From Actinomadura sp. K4S16 (lineage in GTDB: Bacteria > Actinomycetota > Actinomycetes > Streptosporangiales > Streptosporangiaceae), in NCBI RefSeq assembly GCF_008327685.1, contig NZ_BDDE01000028.1, positions 1-64,000 of the forward strand: a stretch of DNA of 64,000 nucleotides, read 5' to 3'. Positions 41,478-49,292 of the stretch are shown one piece after another. How positions within the stretch are numbered: position 1 is the stretch's first letter; each line of letters opens with the position of its first letter. Below the pieces are notes generated by a model. It was not told where the DNA came from and did not search any database. It worked only from the letters and a program-made list of their open reading frames with translations. The translations under genes were made by a program, and so were the position numbers.

Positions 41478-42132
41478 CGCAGGGGCTATAAGGGAACGCG
41501 GCGGTGTCACCAGGCCCGAGCCGGGGCTTCGTACCGGCGAACGAGCAACCGACTTTCCCCAACGCCCACGCAGGGGCCTCGTACCTGCGACGCGCAGATG
41601 TAGCTGTCCACGCCCGAGCCGGGGCTTCGTACCGGCGACATCCACAACCTCCTGCGCTGCGCCCGAGCCGGGGCTTCGTACCGGCGACATGGCATGCAGA
41701 CTCGTCACGCCCGAGCCGGGGCCTTGTACCGGCGACACACGACGACCACCCATGCCCGTGCCGGGGCCTCGTACCGGTGACACGGCGACGAGTCGTCCTC
41801 ACGCCCGTGCCGGGGCCTTGTACCGGCGACATTGCCTGGATGATCGCTATGCCCGAGCCGGGGCCTCGTACCGGCGACTCAGCGCAAGGACCCGCGCCCG
41901 AGCCGGGGGCTTCGTACCCGGCGGCGGCCAACCGGCACTTCGGTCACGCCCGCGCAGCGGCTTCGTAGCTGCGACCTCCGCAGCCCCGCCCCGAGCCCCG
42001 CCCGCTGGCCGGCAGCGGCGGGCCGGGGCGGGTCGTGCCGACGCGCGCCATACCGGCGAAGCGCGGTTCCGGGTGATTACGATCAGTGATATTGCCCCCG
42101 GGACCAGCACGAACTGCGAGGTGTGCCCCCCT

Positions 42133-42996
42133 ATGCCCGAGCCTGCGAGGTGGCTGCGGACGGCCGAAATCCCTCTCGCCGACCTCACCCCGTTCCCTGG
42201 GAACGCCCGCCGCGGCGACGTCCGCATGATCCTGGCCAGCCTCCAGCAGAACGCCCAGTACCGGTCCCTCGTGGTCCGCGACACCGGAGACGGCACCCTC
42301 ACCGTCCTCACCGGCAACCAGACGTACGAGGCCCTGCAGCGGCACGGCCCCGACACCTGCGTCCGCGGCACCGCCGATGCCCCCGGCTGCGCGCTCTGCT
42401 CCGAAGGGAACTGGCTGGAGACGGCCCGCTGCGAGGTCATCACCTGCGACGACGAGACCGCCAAGCGCATCAACGTCGGCGACAACCGCATCCACGACCT
42501 CGGCGGCTACGACGACAAGGCCCTGGCCAGCCTCCTGGAGGACCTTCCCGACCTCGGCGGCACCGGCTACAGCAGCGAGGACCTGGACGGCCTCCTGCGC
42601 GTGACCGGCACGCTCGGCCAGCAGGCCGCGGACTTCCTCACCCCGTTCAGGGACCAGACGATCCCGGCCCCCGGCCAGCCCGCCCCGGCCGGCACCGCCC
42701 CGCCGTCCGGACTGGCCCCGCTGCAACCCCGGGCCGGGGTCTCCCAGACCATGCAGCCGCCCCCGCAGGCCCCGTACGCGCCGCCCGAGCAGATCACCGC
42801 GCCGCACTCGTCCGCGACCGCCGACTCCCTCGTCCCGGTCCAGTGGACCGTCACCGTCGAGGAGCGGGACCGGATCCGCTCGACCCTCCGCGCGGCCGCC
42901 GAGCGGTTCGGCGCACCGGACGCCTCCACCGCCCTCGTCATGATCATCGACAGCTACGCGGCCACGCTCGCGACCGCCCCCGAGGAGACCCCCTGA
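42133..42996 (+). CDS. ParB-like nuclease-domain protein
   Basis: A 287-aa protein. The N-terminal 100 residues are a ParB/sulfiredoxin-fold domain (IPLADLTPFPGNARRGDVRM; LTVLTGNQTYEALQRHG in place of the GExRxxA motif), followed by a Cys-containing insert (DAPGCALCSEGNW; ARCEVITCDD) and a C-terminal helical domain. No clear ParB helix-turn-helix is seen, so it is more like the ParB-domain proteins common in actinophages than a plasmid partition protein. ATG 42133 is preferred; the frame is open far upstream through the repeats, which is not credible coding. It is the first gene after the array and overlaps the cupin gene. Confidence 0.78.
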   Translation: MPEPARWLRTAEIPLADLTPFPGNARRGDVRMILASLQQNAQYRSLVVRDTGDGTLTVLTGNQTYEALQRHGPDTCVRGTADAPGCALCSEGNWLETARCEVITCDDETAKRINVGDNRIHDLGGYDDKALASLLEDLPDLGGTGYSSEDLDGLLRVTGTLGQQAADFLTPFRDQTIPAPGQPAPAGTAPPSGLAPLQPRAGVSQTMQPPPQAPYAPPEQITAPHSSATADSLVPVQWTVTVEERDRIRSTLRAAAERFGAPDASTALVMIIDSYAATLATAPEETP

Positions 42997-43514
42997 TGTC
43001 CGCACTGCGCATCGTGTCCCTGCCCGCCGCCACCGCCGCCGTCCTCGATGGCGGGGTCGCGGTCCACGGAGCCCCCGCCAAGGGCCTCGGGCTCCACCTG
43101 TCCGGTGACGGGCACCTCGGCGCGGACATCATCCACGTCCCCGCAGGCGGCCAGTTCCCGGTCCACACCCACCCCGGCCACCACCTGCTGCTCTGCCTGG
43201 AGGGCCTCGGCACGATCACCGTCGACGAGGTCGTCCACCAGGTCCGCCCCGGCGACCTCTACATGGTGGACGGGCAGGTCCCGCACGCGGTCGGCGCGGG
43301 CGACCGGGACCACGTCCTCGTCGCGATCGGCGCACCGCACCGCCCGGTCGACTCACCCGACCGGATGACGTTCACGGACTGGGAGGGCACCCGTCTGGAC
43401 GAGCCGCTGTTCCCGCCCCCGGCCCCGGCGCGCAGCACCGGCCGCGGCTCCGGCAAGGGCCGCCACCGCGCCACCGGCCCCGCGACCGGCCCCGCGACCG
43501 GCGCGGCGTCGTGA
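42996..43514 (+). CDS. Cupin-domain protein
   Basis: A 172-aa protein. Both cupin motifs are visible: PVHTHPGHHLLLCLEG (motif 1, with two His and a late Glu) and PGDLYMVDGQVPHAV (motif 2), so it probably binds a metal ion. The C-terminus is a Gly/Thr-rich basic tail. It is a single-domain cupin between the ParB-like and aminotransferase genes with overlapping start and stop codons, suggesting a step such as isomerisation or dioxygenation in the cassette pathway; the reaction cannot be named. Confidence 0.82.
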   Translation: MSALRIVSLPAATAAVLDGGVAVHGAPAKGLGLHLSGDGHLGADIIHVPAGGQFPVHTHPGHHLLLCLEGLGTITVDEVVHQVRPGDLYMVDGQVPHAVGAGDRDHVLVAIGAPHRPVDSPDRMTFTDWEGTRLDEPLFPPPAPARSTGRGSGKGRHRATGPATGPATGAAS

Positions 43515-44626
43515 CCGTGCTGAACCTGGCGGAGCGCCGCTGGCCCCCGGTCCCGGACCTCGAGGAAACCCGCCTCATCACGCAGGCCGCCCTGTCCCGC
43601 ACCTGGACAGACGGCCCGTGGACCGAAGAGGTCGAGCACCGCATGACCGAGCTGACCGGGGCCCCGCACGCGGTCGCGTTCAACTCCTGCACCTCCGCCC
43701 TCCACGCCGCCCTCCACGCCATGGGCTGCGCGGCCGGCACCCCCCTGCTCGCCCCCTCGCTCACGTTCACGGGCAGCCTCACCGGCGCCCGCCACATCGG
43801 CGCGGACGTCCACTGGCGCGACGTCGACCCCGACACCCTCACGATCACCCTCGGCCCGATCGAGGAGGTCGGGACCCTGGTCCTGGCCGTCGACCTCCAC
43901 GGCGTCCCCCACACCATCACCGGCGGGGGAGGCCTGCGGGTCCTCACTGACTCGTGCCAGGCGCTCGGCACCCTGCGGGACGGCCGCCACATCGGCGGCA
44001 CGGGCACACACTGCTGGTCGTTCTCCTCGGCGAAACTCGTCGCCGCCCCGGACGGCGGCGCGGTCACCACCGACGACCCCGACCTCGCCCGCATCCTCCG
44101 CCAGCTCCGCGACTACGGCGTCTACGCCACCGGCCGGGAACGCTCCAACGGCGTCGTCACCCACCCCGGCGGCCACAACTGGCGGCCCTCCGAGCTGTCC
44201 ATGGCCATGGTCGCGCACCGCCTCCAGCGGCTCCCGTACTGGGCCGACCGGGCCCGCCACGCAGCCCGCCGCCTCCACCCGGCCCTGGACCGCCTCGGCT
44301 ACTGGCGGCAGCACGCCGCGCCCGGCACCGACCCCGCCTGGCACAAGATCCGCATCGGCCCCCCGGACCAGGACCCCGACGCCGCCCGCCAGCTCGCCCG
44401 CCGCCTCGCCGACGCCGGAGTCCCCACCCACCGCTGGGGCGCCCACCCCCTCCACCTCCACCCCGTCCACCACACCCGCGACCGGCCCCGGCCGGACCTG
44501 CCCGCCACCGCCCGCGCCGCCGCCGGGACCATCTGCCTCGGCACCGAACGGTGCCCCCCGATGACCTGGACCTGCGACGAGATCGACGAGGTCATCGACA
44601 CCCTCGACATCCTCACGGAAGGCTGA
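43511..44626 (+). CDS. DegT/DnrJ/EryC1/StrS-family PLP aminotransferase
   Basis: A 371-aa PLP-dependent aminotransferase. It shows FNSCTSALHAALHAMG (PLP phosphate region), SLTFTGSLTG, VDLHGVPH, and Lys175 in SFSSAKLVAAPDGGAV, the expected PLP-binding lysine. Members aminate keto-sugars or keto-cyclitols, as in deoxyaminosugar or aminocyclitol synthesis. With an inositol-phosphate synthase immediately downstream, amination of an inosose-like intermediate is an attractive inference; a dehydrogenase producing the ketone is not seen in the window. GTG start overlaps the cupin stop. Confidence 0.87.
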   Translation: MTVLNLAERRWPPVPDLEETRLITQAALSRTWTDGPWTEEVEHRMTELTGAPHAVAFNSCTSALHAALHAMGCAAGTPLLAPSLTFTGSLTGARHIGADVHWRDVDPDTLTITLGPIEEVGTLVLAVDLHGVPHTITGGGGLRVLTDSCQALGTLRDGRHIGGTGTHCWSFSSAKLVAAPDGGAVTTDDPDLARILRQLRDYGVYATGRERSNGVVTHPGGHNWRPSELSMAMVAHRLQRLPYWADRARHAARRLHPALDRLGYWRQHAAPGTDPAWHKIRIGPPDQDPDAARQLARRLADAGVPTHRWGAHPLHLHPVHHTRDRPRPDLPATARAAAGTICLGTERCPPMTWTCDEIDEVIDTLDILTEG

Positions 44627-44636
44627 CCCCACCCCC

Positions 44637-45764
44637 ATGAACCCGCAGACCCCCCAGGACCGGAAGGTCCGCGTCGGCATCATCGGCGTCGGCAACTGCG
44701 CCCGCGCCCTCCTCGAAGGCATCGCCTTCTACCGCCACGACCCGGCCGCCACCGAGGGCCTCATGCACCCCCGCGTCGGCCCCTACACGGCCGGATCGGT
44801 CGAACCCGTCGCCGCCTGGGACGTCGACGCCGAGAAGGTCGGCAAGCCCCTCTGGGACGCCCGCGCCGCCGGTCAGAACCTGTCCGTCGGCATCCCGTGG
44901 AGCGACCTGCCCCCGGTCGGCGAGGACGTCACCGTGATGCGCGGCCCCACCCTCGACGGAGCCGGGACCCGCTACCGCGAGCGAATGGAGCTCGCCCCCG
45001 ACTGGCCGAACTACGACGGCGCGGAGATCATCGAGCAGATCCGCGAATCCCGCGTCGACGTCCTCCTGAACTACCTCCCGGTCGGCTCCCAGCACGCCAC
45101 CGAGTGGTGGGCCCAGATCGCCCTCGACGCCGGATGCGCCTTCGTCAACAACATCCCCGTCTTCATCGCCCGCAAGGACTACTGGCGGGACCGGTTCCGG
45201 CAGGCCCGCCTTCCGCTCATCGGCGACGACATCAAGAGCCAGCTCGGCGCCACCTACCTGCACCGCATCATCGTGCAGGCCTTCGCGGACCGGGGCATCA
45301 CCCTCGACCGCACCTACCAGCTCAACGTCGGCGGCAACATGGACTTCTACAACATGCTGGAGGACGCCCGGCTGGCCTCCAAGCGCGAGTCCAAGTCGTC
45401 GGCCGTCACCGACGCCTACCCCCGCGAACTCGACCCCGCCAACGTCCACATCGGCCCCAGCGACCATGTCGCCTGGCTCGGCGACACCAAGAAGGCGTTC
45501 ATCCGCTGCGAGGGCCGCGGCTTCGGCGGCGCACCGATCGAGCTGGACGTCACCCTCACCGTCCCCGACTCCCCGAACAGCGCAGGGGTCGTGATCGACG
45601 CCGCCCGCATCGCCAAGCTCGCCCTCGACCGGCAGGACGCCGCAGCGGCGGACCATGTGTCCGCGTGGCTGTTCAAAGCGCCGCCGCGCGCCGTGGCGTC
45701 CATCCCGGACCAGACCGCGAAGGACCGCATCGGCGCCTGGCTCACCGGCGGCGAGGAGCGCTGA
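44637..45764 (+). CDS. ino1: Myo-inositol-1-phosphate synthase
   Basis: A 375-aa protein closely following the actinobacterial Ino1 pattern: Rossmann motif GIIGVGNCARALLEG, then VAAWDVDAEKVGKPL, VMRGPTLDG, VLLNYLPVGSQHATEWW, CAFVNNIPVFIA, GDDIKSQLGATYLHR, and QLNVGGNMDFYNMLEDARLA. The enzyme uses NAD to convert glucose-6-phosphate to inositol phosphate. The host needs such an enzyme for phosphatidylinositol, so the phage copy probably feeds a phage-specific product with the aminotransferase and glycosyltransferases. It starts 10 bp after the aminotransferase stop. Confidence 0.93.
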   Translation: MNPQTPQDRKVRVGIIGVGNCARALLEGIAFYRHDPAATEGLMHPRVGPYTAGSVEPVAAWDVDAEKVGKPLWDARAAGQNLSVGIPWSDLPPVGEDVTVMRGPTLDGAGTRYRERMELAPDWPNYDGAEIIEQIRESRVDVLLNYLPVGSQHATEWWAQIALDAGCAFVNNIPVFIARKDYWRDRFRQARLPLIGDDIKSQLGATYLHRIIVQAFADRGITLDRTYQLNVGGNMDFYNMLEDARLASKRESKSSAVTDAYPRELDPANVHIGPSDHVAWLGDTKKAFIRCEGRGFGGAPIELDVTLTVPDSPNSAGVVIDAARIAKLALDRQDAAAADHVSAWLFKAPPRAVASIPDQTAKDRIGAWLTGGEER

Positions 45765-45767
45765 CCG

Positions 45768-46511
45768 GTGCGCCCGCCCGCCACCCTCGCCGACCTGCCG
45801 GTGTACGCGATGAACCTGCCCCGGCGGACGGACCGGTGGGAGGCCCTCACCCGCCACATGGCGCTCCGGGGCCTCCCCGCACCGGTCCAGGTCCCCGCAG
45901 TGGACGGCCCCGCCGTCTTCACGCCCGCGGACCTCACCGGCTACCGCCGCGAGGTCGAGGCGGGCTTCGACGGCGACGCCGCCTGCTACGGCCAGGCCAC
46001 CACGGCGCTCAACCTGCTCACGTCCCTCGCCGAGGACCCCCCGGACTGGACCCTGATCCTGGAGGACGACGCGGTCTTCCACGAAGACGTCCACGCCCGC
46101 TACGCCGAGTTCGCCGCCCTCGTCCCCGACGACGCCCTGGTGGTGCTGCTCGGCTGCGTCCACAAGAGCATCAACCGCCGCTACCGCCCCGCACCGGGCA
46201 AGCCGCACCGGTCCTCGGCCCCGGTCGAGGGGACCGGGGAGCGGTGCTGGCGGGCCGGGACCGTGTGGTGCTGCCACGCCTTCATGGCGTCCCGCGAGGC
46301 CGTGCCGCTCCTCCTGGAGGCCGCGAAGCCCCGCGCCATGTCGTTCGATCTGGCGTGGAACGCCGTCCACCACCTCGGCCGCACCTACCTGCCGAACCCG
46401 CACCTGGCCATCCAGCGGCCCGGCGACTGGTCCGACATCCAGAACACCCGGCGCGGAGACCGCCCCGAGCAGTTCGCCCCCCGCGCCCAGCCCCGCCGGA
46501 GGCGCCCATGA
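45768..46511 (+). CDS. GT25-like glycosyltransferase, copy 1
   Basis: A 247-aa protein of the glycosyltransferase family 25 type: VYAMNLPRRTDRWEALTRHM at the start, WTLILEDDAVFHEDVHARYA carrying the metal-binding EDD motif, and a C-terminal TYLPNPHLAIQRPGDWSDI. GT25 enzymes transfer sugars to lipopolysaccharide or collagen; in phages related proteins are suspected of decorating DNA or virions. GTG start 3 bp after the ino1 stop; the next gene overlaps and is its paralogue. Confidence 0.82.
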   Translation: MRPPATLADLPVYAMNLPRRTDRWEALTRHMALRGLPAPVQVPAVDGPAVFTPADLTGYRREVEAGFDGDAACYGQATTALNLLTSLAEDPPDWTLILEDDAVFHEDVHARYAEFAALVPDDALVVLLGCVHKSINRRYRPAPGKPHRSSAPVEGTGERCWRAGTVWCCHAFMASREAVPLLLEAAKPRAMSFDLAWNAVHHLGRTYLPNPHLAIQRPGDWSDIQNTRRGDRPEQFAPRAQPRRRRP

Positions 46512-47182
46512 ACGTCCCGCCCTCCCTGACCGGGATCCCGTGCTGGGCGATCAACCTCGACCGCAGGCCGGACCGCTGGCAGCGCCTCACCGCCCACCTG
46601 CAGGACCGGGGCCTCCCCGCCCCGGCCCGCTGGCGCGCCATCGACGGCAGCACCACCGTCACCGCCGAGGAGGCCGGCGCATTCCGCGCCACGGCCGCAC
46701 CCTGCCGCGCCCACCCCGCACCCCGCCTCGCCACCGCCCGCACCTTCCTCGCCCTCACCGCCCACCTCCTCGACGACCCGCCCCCCTGGACCCTGGTCCT
46801 GGAGGACGACGCGGTCCTCCACGAACACGTCCACGCCCGCTACACGGAGTTCGCCGACGCCGCCCCCGACGACGCCCTCATGGTCCTCCTCGGCTGCACC
46901 CACCGCCGCAAGCCCCGCCCCGTCCAAGGCACCTGCTGGCGCGTCACCCGCGCCGTCGACGCCCACGCCTTCCTCGCGTCCGCCGACGCCCTCCCCCTGC
47001 TGCACGCCGCGGCCGCACCGCTCACCACCGACTACGACCAGGCGTGGAACGACGTCCACCGCCTCGGACACACCTACGCGCCCATGCCGCACCTGGCCAT
47101 CCAGCGGCCCGACGACCACTCCGACCTGCTCGGCAGGCCCCGCCCGCTCCGCCGCAAGCACCTCGGCCTGGAGGCCACATGA
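46508..47182 (+). CDS. GT25-like glycosyltransferase, copy 2
   Basis: A 224-aa paralogue of the preceding protein: CWAINLDRRPDRWQRLTAHL, WTLVLEDDAVLHEHVHARYT and TYAPMPHLAIQRPDDHSDLL align along the whole length. Tandem duplication suggests two successive sugar transfers or two acceptors. ATG overlaps the upstream stop by 4 bp. Confidence 0.82.
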   Translation: MNVPPSLTGIPCWAINLDRRPDRWQRLTAHLQDRGLPAPARWRAIDGSTTVTAEEAGAFRATAAPCRAHPAPRLATARTFLALTAHLLDDPPPWTLVLEDDAVLHEHVHARYTEFADAAPDDALMVLLGCTHRRKPRPVQGTCWRVTRAVDAHAFLASADALPLLHAAAAPLTTDYDQAWNDVHRLGHTYAPMPHLAIQRPDDHSDLLGRPRPLRRKHLGLEAT

Positions 47183-47985
47183 ACCTCGTCCTCAAGTCCA
47201 AGGCGCACTACACCGACGACGCCGCCGCGAAGGTCTGGGCGAACATCACCGACCACGTCACCAAGGACGAGGCCGAGGAAGCCGTCGAACGCGCCGCCGC
47301 CGAGGTCCTCGACGTGTGCGGCCGCTACCTGGACCGCGTCGTCTACGGCTGGTCCGGAGGCAAGGACAGCCGCGCGCTCCAGGTGGTCATGGAGCGGGCC
47401 GGAGTGCGCCGCTCGCTGCTCGGCACGATCCCCCGCATGGAGTTCAGGGGCTATCTCGACTGGGTCGCACAGGAAGCCCCTGAAGGGCTCACCGTTATCC
47501 CGAACGAGGACCTCGCCCTCGCCGATCTCGCGCACCCGGACCGCGACCGCTACCTGTTCCCCCGGACCTCCAGGGACGGCTACTGGTGGACCCTCAACGG
47601 CACCCGCCGCGCGCAGCTCGCCTACCAGCAGGAGCACCACCCGGCCCTCCAGATCTACGGGCGCCGCCGCCAGGACGGCAACCCCACCGGCAAGGACGGC
47701 CTCCAGCACTCCCGCAACGGCATCACCTCCTACAGCCCGATCCGGAACTGGCCGCACGAACTCGTCCTCGCGGTCGTCCACTACGCGGGCCTCACCCTGC
47801 CCCCCACCTACGGGTGGCCCCACGGCTGGACCGCCGGGACCGGCCCCTGGCCCGGCCGCCGCGTCGGCACCCGCGACGAGTCGTGGGCCGAGACGTGGGC
47901 GATCGAGCCCGACCGGGTCCTGGAGGCCGCCGAGCACATCCCGTCCGCCCGCGAATGGCTCGACCGCCAGGAGGCCGCACGATGA
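47179..47985 (+). CDS. PP-loop ATP pyrophosphatase, PAPS-reductase-like (DndC-related fold)
   Basis: A 268-aa protein with an adenylating PP-loop SGGKDS near 57-62 (VVYGWSGGKDSRALQVVMER) and the layout of the PAPS reductase/adenine nucleotide alpha-hydrolase superfamily, which includes DndC of DNA phosphorothioation. No cysteine desulfurase, DndD or DndE is seen, so a phosphorothioation system is not supported. Adjacent to a second PP-loop enzyme and a ParB-like protein. It overlaps both neighbours by 4 bp, so it is translated with the cassette. Confidence 0.8.
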   Translation: MNLVLKSKAHYTDDAAAKVWANITDHVTKDEAEEAVERAAAEVLDVCGRYLDRVVYGWSGGKDSRALQVVMERAGVRRSLLGTIPRMEFRGYLDWVAQEAPEGLTVIPNEDLALADLAHPDRDRYLFPRTSRDGYWWTLNGTRRAQLAYQQEHHPALQIYGRRRQDGNPTGKDGLQHSRNGITSYSPIRNWPHELVLAVVHYAGLTLPPTYGWPHGWTAGTGPWPGRRVGTRDESWAETWAIEPDRVLEAAEHIPSAREWLDRQEAAR

Positions 47986-49292
47986 GCAAGATGGGGCAGC
48001 GGCAGTCCCTCGACCGCGTCACCGTCGACACCGACGTCTACACGCTCGCCTGCGAACGCACCGCCTACGTCCTCGACACCTTCGAGAAGGCGTTCGTCTG
48101 GTTCTCCGGCGGCAAGGACTCCACCGGGGTCCTGAACATCGCCCTGGAGGTGATCCACTCCGATCCCCGGTTCGAGCGGCACCTGCCGCTGCGCACGGTC
48201 TTCTACGACGAGGAGGCCATCCCCTACGAGACCGAGGAGTACGTGCGCCGCACCGCCCAGCGGCCCGACGTCGACCTGGAGTGGTACTGCCTCCCCGTCA
48301 AGCACCGCAACGCCTGCTCCCGCACCAGCCCCTACTGGTGGCCATGGGCGCCCGAAGCCGAGGAGAAGTGGTGCCGGCCGCTGCCCCCGGAGGCGATCAC
48401 CACCCTCCCAGGCTTCCCGATCAACCCTCCGGAGGCCCGCCTCACCGCCCCCGACGCGAACGGCCTCTTCTGCCCCGGCCGCGGCAACACGGCCATGCTC
48501 ATGGGAATCCGCGCCCAGGAGTCACCGGTCCGCCGCAAAGCCGTCACCCGCCGCAAGGTCGACAACTACATCATCGGCTACAACGGCCCCACCAGCCGCG
48601 GCAACGCCTGGAAGGTGTACCCCCTCTACGACTGGCGCACCGAGGACGTCTGGACGGCGGCCGCGCTCAACGGCTGGGACTACAACCGGGCCTACGACCG
48701 CATGGAGATGCTCGGCATCCCGCACTTCCAGCAGCGGTGCAGCCCCGCGTTCGGTGAGGAGCCCCTGACCAAGATCGGCATGTTCGCGGCGTGCTTCCCC
48801 GAGGTCTGGGAGAAGATGGCCGAACGCGTCCCCGGCATCGGCGCCGCCCACCGCTACGCCCTGACCGAGCTGTACGGCTACGGCTCCCGCCCCGCCAAGC
48901 CGGACGGCATCCCCTGGCCCGGCTTCATCGTCCACTACCTGCAGATGTTCCGGCCCGCCGAACAGGTCCACGTGAGCGGCCGCATCAACGAGACCATCCG
49001 CCGCCACTACAAGGTCACCACGCACCCGATCCTGCCCAAGTCCCGCCACCCGCAGACCGGCGTCTCCTGGGACTTCCTCCTCACGCTGGCGATGAGGGGC
49101 GACTTCAAAAAGCGCCGGCAGGAGATGAGCGCACTCGACCCCGACCAGAAGGCCCGCCAGTGGCGCGCCTACGCCTCCGAACTCGCCCGCGTCCTCGCCG
49201 CCGGGATCCCCCCCGAGGAACTCGGCCACCCCCGCGCCCTCCCCACCGACCCGCAGTCCGTGATCCCCGACGAGCACCGGGAGCCCCGATGA
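47982..49292 (+). CDS. ibrA-like: IbrA-like PAPS-reductase-family protein
   Basis: A 436-aa protein: PP-loop SGGKDS near 45-50 (AFVWFSGGKDSTGVLNIALE), YDEEAIPYETEEYVRR, a Cys/Trp segment (KHRNACSRTSPYWWPW; WCRPLP) and YPLYDWRTEDVW. This is the pattern of the E. coli YbdN/IbrA family, whose partner YbdM/IbrB is ParB-like; a ParB-like gene follows here with a 4-bp overlap. IbrAB were named for activating prophage genes in E. coli; the chemistry is unknown. Confidence 0.82.
   Translation: MSKMGQRQSLDRVTVDTDVYTLACERTAYVLDTFEKAFVWFSGGKDSTGVLNIALEVIHSDPRFERHLPLRTVFYDEEAIPYETEEYVRRTAQRPDVDLEWYCLPVKHRNACSRTSPYWWPWAPEAEEKWCRPLPPEAITTLPGFPINPPEARLTAPDANGLFCPGRGNTAMLMGIRAQESPVRRKAVTRRKVDNYIIGYNGPTSRGNAWKVYPLYDWRTEDVWTAAALNGWDYNRAYDRMEMLGIPHFQQRCSPAFGEEPLTKIGMFAACFPEVWEKMAERVPGIGAAHRYALTELYGYGSRPAKPDGIPWPGFIVHYLQMFRPAEQVHVSGRINETIRRHYKVTTHPILPKSRHPQTGVSWDFLLTLAMRGDFKKRRQEMSALDPDQKARQWRAYASELARVLAAGIPPEELGHPRALPTDPQSVIPDEHREPR

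Larger units (their letters stand above)
40194..41975 (+). repeat. 34-unit array of 28-nt covarying hairpin repeats with 15-22-nt spacers
   Basis: Units start with GCCC(G/A)(A/C/T), then a stem, a 9-nt loop close to GGCTTCGTA or GGCCTCGTA, the complementary stem, and end GAC or GGC. Typical stems are GCCGG/CCGGC, CGCGGG/CCCGCG, ACGGG/CCCGT, CGCAGG/CCTGCG, CGCAGC/GCTGCG and GCCGGG/CCCGGC; the paired changes show selection for the fold. Sub-arrays are 40194-40547 (8 units, last degenerate), 40651-41385 (16) and 41514-41975 (10), divided by two copies of a 47-bp hairpin element. Spacers appear unrelated to each other. There are no cas genes and no convincing ORF in either direction. Confidence 0.92.

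Noticed and set aside
40272..41931. Proteins read through the repeat array on either strand (YEAPARA, TKPRLGRG or RGFVPAT-type repeats)
   Set aside because: These frames exist only because the 28-nt repeat lacks stop codons; no ribosome site, no coherent fold, and frames break at spacer length changes.
40194..41975. CRISPR array
   Set aside because: Regular repeats and spacers suggest it, but spacers are only 15-22 nt, the repeats vary in a paired, structure-preserving way rather than being identical, unit spacing is irregular, and there are no cas genes in the window.
40194..41975. Diversity-generating retroelement, retron or integron array
   Set aside because: No reverse transcriptase or integron integrase is encoded nearby, and the units are not gene cassettes.
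41200..42132. N-terminal extension of the ParB-like protein through the array
   Set aside because: The open frame is repeat-derived; a good ParB-domain start at 42133 explains the gene.
42996..47182. Fragment of a host aminoglycoside gene cluster
   Set aside because: Ino1 plus StrS-type aminotransferase recall aminocyclitol synthesis, but the genes are embedded between phage genes with overlapping starts and lack dehydrogenase, kinase and resistance genes.
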